Assembly: GCA_947623965.1 (NCBI GenBank)
Contig: CANQIF010000005.1
Span: 62,001 to 126,000 of the forward strand
Direction: 5' to 3'
Source of the DNA: an uncultured Alistipes sp.
GTDB taxonomy: Bacteria > Bacteroidota > Bacteroidia > Bacteroidales > Rikenellaceae
DNA: 64,000 nt
How positions within the stretch are numbered: position 1 is the first letter of the stretch; every line of letters starts with the position of its first letter. The position numbers and the translations under genes are program-made. Shown here in pieces: positions 61,701 to 64,000 of this stretch. The notes under the pieces were generated by a model, which saw nothing but the letters and a program-made list of their open reading frames with translations, did no database searches and was not told the origin of the DNA.

Positions 61701-61837
61701 GCCAGCTTGACCTTGACCTCGGGGTCCTCGAGCTTGCTCATGTCATAGGCCGCGCGGAGGCCGCCCGCGACGAGGACGGCCAGCAGGAAATAGACGAGCT
61801 TCGCATGACCGAAAGCCCACTTGCCCAGATCGATCAT
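58721..61837 (-). CDS. RND-family multidrug efflux permease (HAE1-like)
   Basis: The inner-membrane proton/drug antiporter, 1038 residues, the family norm. Twelve helices in two halves. The TM4 signature reads MGMLVDNAIVIVDGILVDLD, with the proton-relay Asp of AcrB TM4 followed by Asn, as in many HAE1 members. Other motifs: YDMSKLEDPEVKVKLAMVVATYPGASAHQVELEVTDPLEKAI at the N-terminus, YGRRDESIDIALEPERMATLG, and GLIGMMMKNCIVLMDEIDARI in the second half. Start MIDLGKWAFGHAKLVYFLLAVLVAG. Overlaps the MFP stop and the TolC start by ATGA, so all three are coupled. The substrate is unknown. Confidence 0.95.
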   Translation of the reverse strand: MIDLGKWAFGHAKLVYFLLAVLVAGGLRAAYDMSKLEDPEVKVKLAMVVATYPGASAHQVELEVTDPLEKAIRSMGGIDNLVSYSYNDLTLIQVELLTTTPDSEVEQAWDRLRRKVSDVRLPAGASAVVKEDFSLVYGMFYALTGDGLTERELTDYAELVRRELTDLEGVARVELYGRRDESIDIALEPERMATLGVSLAEILSTLEGQNKTLYAGYYDNGADRIRVAVADRFRTEEQIGALIVQGHEQDQLRLGDIARIEQGYESPVRQALLYEGARALGILVAAESGTDIVKVGAAVERRLHALQAERFPAGVDFHRVFYQPERVTDALKSFFLNLIESVAIVVAILMLSMGFRSGVIIGTSLATIVVGSFLLLGLFDGTMQRVSLASFILAMGMLVDNAIVIVDGILVDLDAGKPRREAMTAIGRKTALPLLGATLIAVLAFLPIYLSPDTAGIYIRDLFIVLLVSLLLSWVLALVHVPLMADHLLKGPRTPGAAAGYDGRAYRWLRSALRFALRHRIASVAAAVVLAAASAWGYRFMRQGFFPDMVYDQLYMEYKLPEGTNSTRVAADLAEISAYLHTRPEVRAVTASLGGTPARYNLVRSVANPSLSYGELIVDFHSPEELEANIDAIQCELTRRYPDAYVKLKRYNLMFKKYPIEAQFTGPDPAVLHRLADSARRIMERTPEVMLVTTDWEPEVPLLEVDYDQPAARRAGISRSNVSTSLLAATGGIPVSSFYDGVRKQTIYLKCRRSDGAPIDNLENVPVFPMIPSIVGLLDEETLLQLRSGSVDREALIGEALQSHPLATVSRGVDVRWESPVVPRFNGQRTQRVMCSPAPGFETEAARQAVAARIERLPLPAGYRLTWEGERGASTKTMRYLFKNFPLSIVLMIAVLILLFGDYRKPAVVLCCLPLLFVGVVGAMLLTGKTFTFCAVVGTLGLIGMMMKNCIVLMDEIDARIAAGEEPAEALVAGAESRLRPVMMASLTTILGMIPLLTDAMFGSMAATIMGGLLFSTFATLLFLPVLYALFFKIEWKR

Positions 61838-62892
61838 AACAAGCCTCCGATATTGGTTTCTGCGGGTGCGGCGAGGGGGGCCACCCGCTGGTTTTCATAC
61901 AGCCGGTCCACGCCCGCCGTGACGATCCGTTCGCCCGGCTCGAGCCCGGCCGAGAGCTGCGCCGCCCCGTCGGTCGTGAGGCGCCGGATGCGCACCTCGC
62001 GCCGCTCGACCGTGCTGTCGGCGCGGCAGACCCAGACGCAGCTGCGTCCCTCGCAGGCGAAGAGGGCCGAGGCGGGGACCTCGATCGCTGCGTCGCCGGT
62101 GCCGCGCCGCGTGATGCGGACCAGGGCATTCATTCCGGGGGCGGGGAGCGGGTCGGCATCGGCCGGCACGGCGAGCCGCACGGCGTAGAGCTGGTTGGCA
62201 TTCGCCTTGGGGTTGATCGTCGCCAGCTGCAGCGGCAGCGTCCGCCCGGGGAGGAAGTCGAACGAAGCCTCGAAAGCGGCGAAGTCGCCGCGCCGCACGT
62301 AGTCCGAGGCGGGGATGTGGATCTCGATCTCGGGGGCCGCCGACGAGAGGAGCGTCACGACGGGCATGCCGGCCGCGACGACCGTCGGCGCCTCGAAGAG
62401 CCGCCGCTGGAGCACCCCGTCGAAGGGGGCCGTAATCCGCGTGTCGGCGAGCTGCCGGCGGGCGTTCTCGTACTTGGCGGTCATCTGCTCGAGGCCGTAG
62501 CGCGCCTTGTCGTAGCTGTCGGCCGTGACGACGCTGTCAGCATAGAGGGCCATGACGCGCTCCGCCTCGGCCTTCACGCGGCGGTATTCCGCCTCGACGG
62601 CCTGCAGCTGCAGCGCATAGTCCGCGGGGTCGAGCTCGGCCAGGAGGTCGCCGCGGCGGACGCGGGCCCCCTCCTCGACGGCGATGCGCCGCAAGCGGCC
62701 GCTCACCTTGAAGGCGAGGTTCACCTCCTCGGCAGCGCGGACCCGCCCCGGGAACTCCGAGACGAGGGGGGCGGCCGAGAGGGTCACGGTGTCGAGCCGG
62801 ACGCTCGGCAGCGGCTCGCGGTCGCCGCCCGCCCCCGAACAGGCGGCGAGCGTCAGGCCGAACAGCATGCAAACGATTGGTTTCCTTTTCAT
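61834..62892 (-). CDS. RND efflux periplasmic adaptor (MFP/HlyD family)
   Basis: The bridge between permease and TolC. I use ATG 62892 (MKRKPIVCMLFGLTLAACSG, lipobox LAAC), giving 352 residues; the longer track ORF runs into a repeat cluster. Barrel-sandwich (VNLAFKVSGRLRRIAVEEGARVRRGDLLAELDPADYALQLQ), coiled-coil hairpin (about 85-150, AEYRRVKAEAERVMALYADSVVT...QLADTRITAPFDGVL), beta barrel (YAVRLAVPADADPLPAPGMNALVRI) and membrane-proximal domains are in the usual order. First gene of the operon MFP-RND-TolC. Divergent from the cupin-type regulator at 63761 across repeat cluster 6. Confidence 0.93.
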   Translation of the reverse strand: MKRKPIVCMLFGLTLAACSGAGGDREPLPSVRLDTVTLSAAPLVSEFPGRVRAAEEVNLAFKVSGRLRRIAVEEGARVRRGDLLAELDPADYALQLQAVEAEYRRVKAEAERVMALYADSVVTADSYDKARYGLEQMTAKYENARRQLADTRITAPFDGVLQRRLFEAPTVVAAGMPVVTLLSSAAPEIEIHIPASDYVRRGDFAAFEASFDFLPGRTLPLQLATINPKANANQLYAVRLAVPADADPLPAPGMNALVRITRRGTGDAAIEVPASALFACEGRSCVWVCRADSTVERREVRIRRLTTDGAAQLSAGLEPGERIVTAGVDRLYENQRVAPLAAPAETNIGGLL

Positions 62893-62984
62893 CTTTTTAT
62901 CGGTTCTGTCGGGACGTTTCATCGGTGCTGGAAACGTCCTGCGGGTTTTCATCTTTCGTTTCGGCCCATGTAAAGGGCCGGGCG

Positions 62985-63600
62985 GGGGGCTCATTCTGAA
63001 TTTGCGGTTCCGGCAAGGAACCGCAGCGGGGCGAAGCCGCCGGCCGTGTAAAATGTCTTGGGGCGGAATCGGTCGCGAAGCGATCGGCAGCCCGCAGCCT
63101 CTGGTCGGGGTGAAAATGCTCGCTGACACATTCGGTCGCGCTGCGACCGGCAGCCCGCAGCCGCCCCCTGGCGGAGGGCTGCAATTCGCGTCCCGCAGGT
63201 CCGCTCGTGCAAGCCCGTCCGCTCGGCTGCGGGCTTTTTGTGGTGAATCAATCGCTGTGCGGCCTCCGCAGGCAGCAGCCCGAAGATCATTTTTCACTTT
63301 TAATTCTTCCTTTTTCATTCGCGCCCGGAACGGGCGCAGCGGGCCGCAGCTTCGCCCCGCGAAGGCCCGCTGCTCGCGTCCGCTCGTACGCGCCCTTCGC
63401 AAGCTGCAGCCCGATTTTTCATTTTTCATTGCGGCTTCGCAAGAAGTCGCAGCAGCCCGCAGCCGCCCCCGGGCGGAGGGCTGCTCCTCTACGTCGCAGG
63501 CCCGTCCGCTCGGCTGCGGGCAGCCTCCGAGTAGGAATCGGTCCGTCAGAGCCATGCGCTCCGCAGGCTGCGTCCCGAGGCAACGCACACACGCCGCCGT
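62985..63600. repeat. Modular GC-rich intergenic repeat cluster 6
   Basis: No gene is seen between 62893 and 63760. Modules are two copies of the GCCCGCAGCCG...CGGCTGCGGGC palindrome (about 63158-63235 and 63450-63520), a GGGCCGCAGCTTCGCCCC...CGCAAGCTGCAGCCC palindrome (about 63339-63411), and remnants near 63087 and 63560. Variable hairpins: GCGGTTCC/GGAACCGC (63004-63024), CGGTCGC/GCGACCG (63133-63149), GCGCCCG/CGGGCGC (63321-63337). The AT linker here is TTTTTCATTTTTCATT rather than the TTTTGAA heptamer. 63610-63755 is the AT-rich leader of the next gene. Confidence 0.8.
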
Positions 63601-63760
63601 CCCTATTCCTTTCCGTCACAAAATTACGCTCTCCGCGCTCTCCGGAAAAGACGGATTAGGCGGCCATCTTGTTCAATTCGTACGATTTTGGCCGAAAATC
63701 GAATTTTCAGGCTCTTTTTTGTCGGATTTTTCGTTATTTTGTACGAAAAACCGGCACACC

Positions 63761-64000
63761 ATGATACGCGAGGAGATACCCGAACTCGGCCTTACCGAGG
63801 TGGACCGGGCGACCGCCGAACAGCTCGGCCCCGTACTCCACACCCACCGGAACGGCTTTTTCTACTGCACCGCGGGGCGGATCACGCTGGGGCTCGACGA
63901 CCGCATCTTCGAGATCCACCGCGGCGACATCTACATCTACCCGCCCTTCTCGCAGACCTACCTGGGCAATGCGAGCGACGACCTGCAGGGGATCATCGGA
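63761..64000 (+). CDS. AraC-type regulator, N-terminal cupin (cut by the window edge)
   Basis: The first 80 codons of a gene that runs off the window: MIREEIPELGLTEVDRATAEQLGPVLHTHRNGFFYCTAGRITLGLDDRIFEIHRGDIYIYPPFSQTYLGNASDDLQGIIG. The small cupin fold, with RITLGLDDRIFEIHRGDIYIYPPF as the core, is typical of the effector domain of AraC-family regulators in Bacteroidota; the DNA-binding part would lie beyond the window. It is divergent from the RND efflux operon, so it may regulate it (inference). A TTATTTTG stretch just upstream is a weak -7 candidate. Confidence 0.7.
   Translation, partial: MIREEIPELGLTEVDRATAEQLGPVLHTHRNGFFYCTAGRITLGLDDRIFEIHRGDIYIYPPFSQTYLGNASDDLQGIIG

Noticed and set aside
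61743-63588. MFP adaptor start at the ORF-track position 63588
   Set aside because: The extra ~230 residues are translated repeat modules; MKRKPIVCMLFGLTLAACSG at 62892 is a proper lipoprotein start.

Overview
The window comes from a high-GC member of the Bacteroidota, most like Alistipes or a close relative in the Rikenellaceae (inference). The support is Bacteroidota-type promoters with a TAnnTTTG -7 box, families largely confined to the phylum (DUF5606, DUF5689, the ExbB/ExbD/ExbD cluster), an MmeI-type restriction enzyme, very GC-rich coding DNA, and few Shine-Dalgarno sites. Most genes lie on the minus strand in short, tightly packed operons.

Layout. 1-216 is the end of an S46 dipeptidyl-peptidase. 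299-1698 is an IS3-family element whose orfA carries an amber codon. 2262-5503 holds mgsA, a DUF5606 gene, an MscS channel and divergent serB. 5828-9026 has two overlapping DUF5689 lipoproteins and an unrecognised lower-GC lipoprotein. 9104-13705 has gdhA and a large pyruvate/PEP-binding protein with receiver-like domains. 14777-20660 is a minus-strand run: a GNAT-like gene, gcvT, metY, a HAD phosphatase, rdgB and folE. 20943-26769 contains a DUF4136 lipoprotein, a beta-barrel protein, an AraC regulator, a membrane protein, rnhB and a GH63-like glycosidase. 27940-36449 has an ExbB/ExbD system, tatD-ansA, dprA and two glycosyltransferases. 36961-39955 pairs tRNA-Cys with a frameshifted MmeI-like restriction-modification gene. 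40497-43818 has an alpha/beta hydrolase and an unusual FUSC-like/MFS fusion transporter.

43879-51527 is a complete urease operon, ureABCEFGD plus a urea transporter. Its order and a His-to-Asn change next to the catalytic His resemble the Yersinia/Morganella ureases. 51689 onward has a fluoride channel, then an operon encoding a DUF1893/TonB-receptor fusion, an ECF S component and an Fe-S aldo/keto reductase. A small lipoprotein follows, then a MFP-RND-TolC efflux operon joined by ATGA overlaps, and at the right edge the start of a cupin-type regulator gene.

The most striking unexplained structure is a family of modular GC-rich intergenic repeats in six clusters (about 1.7-2.26, 7.5-8.2, 13.8-14.8, 26.9-27.9, 40.15-40.4 and 63.0-63.6 kb). 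Each combines long imperfect palindromes, a short hairpin whose stem sequence changes from copy to copy while pairing is kept, and AT-rich spacers built from TTTTGAA-like heptamers. I could not match this family to anything I know; it is the best candidate for an undescribed element. Separate degenerate GC-rich tandem repeats occur at several gene boundaries and inside protein linkers.
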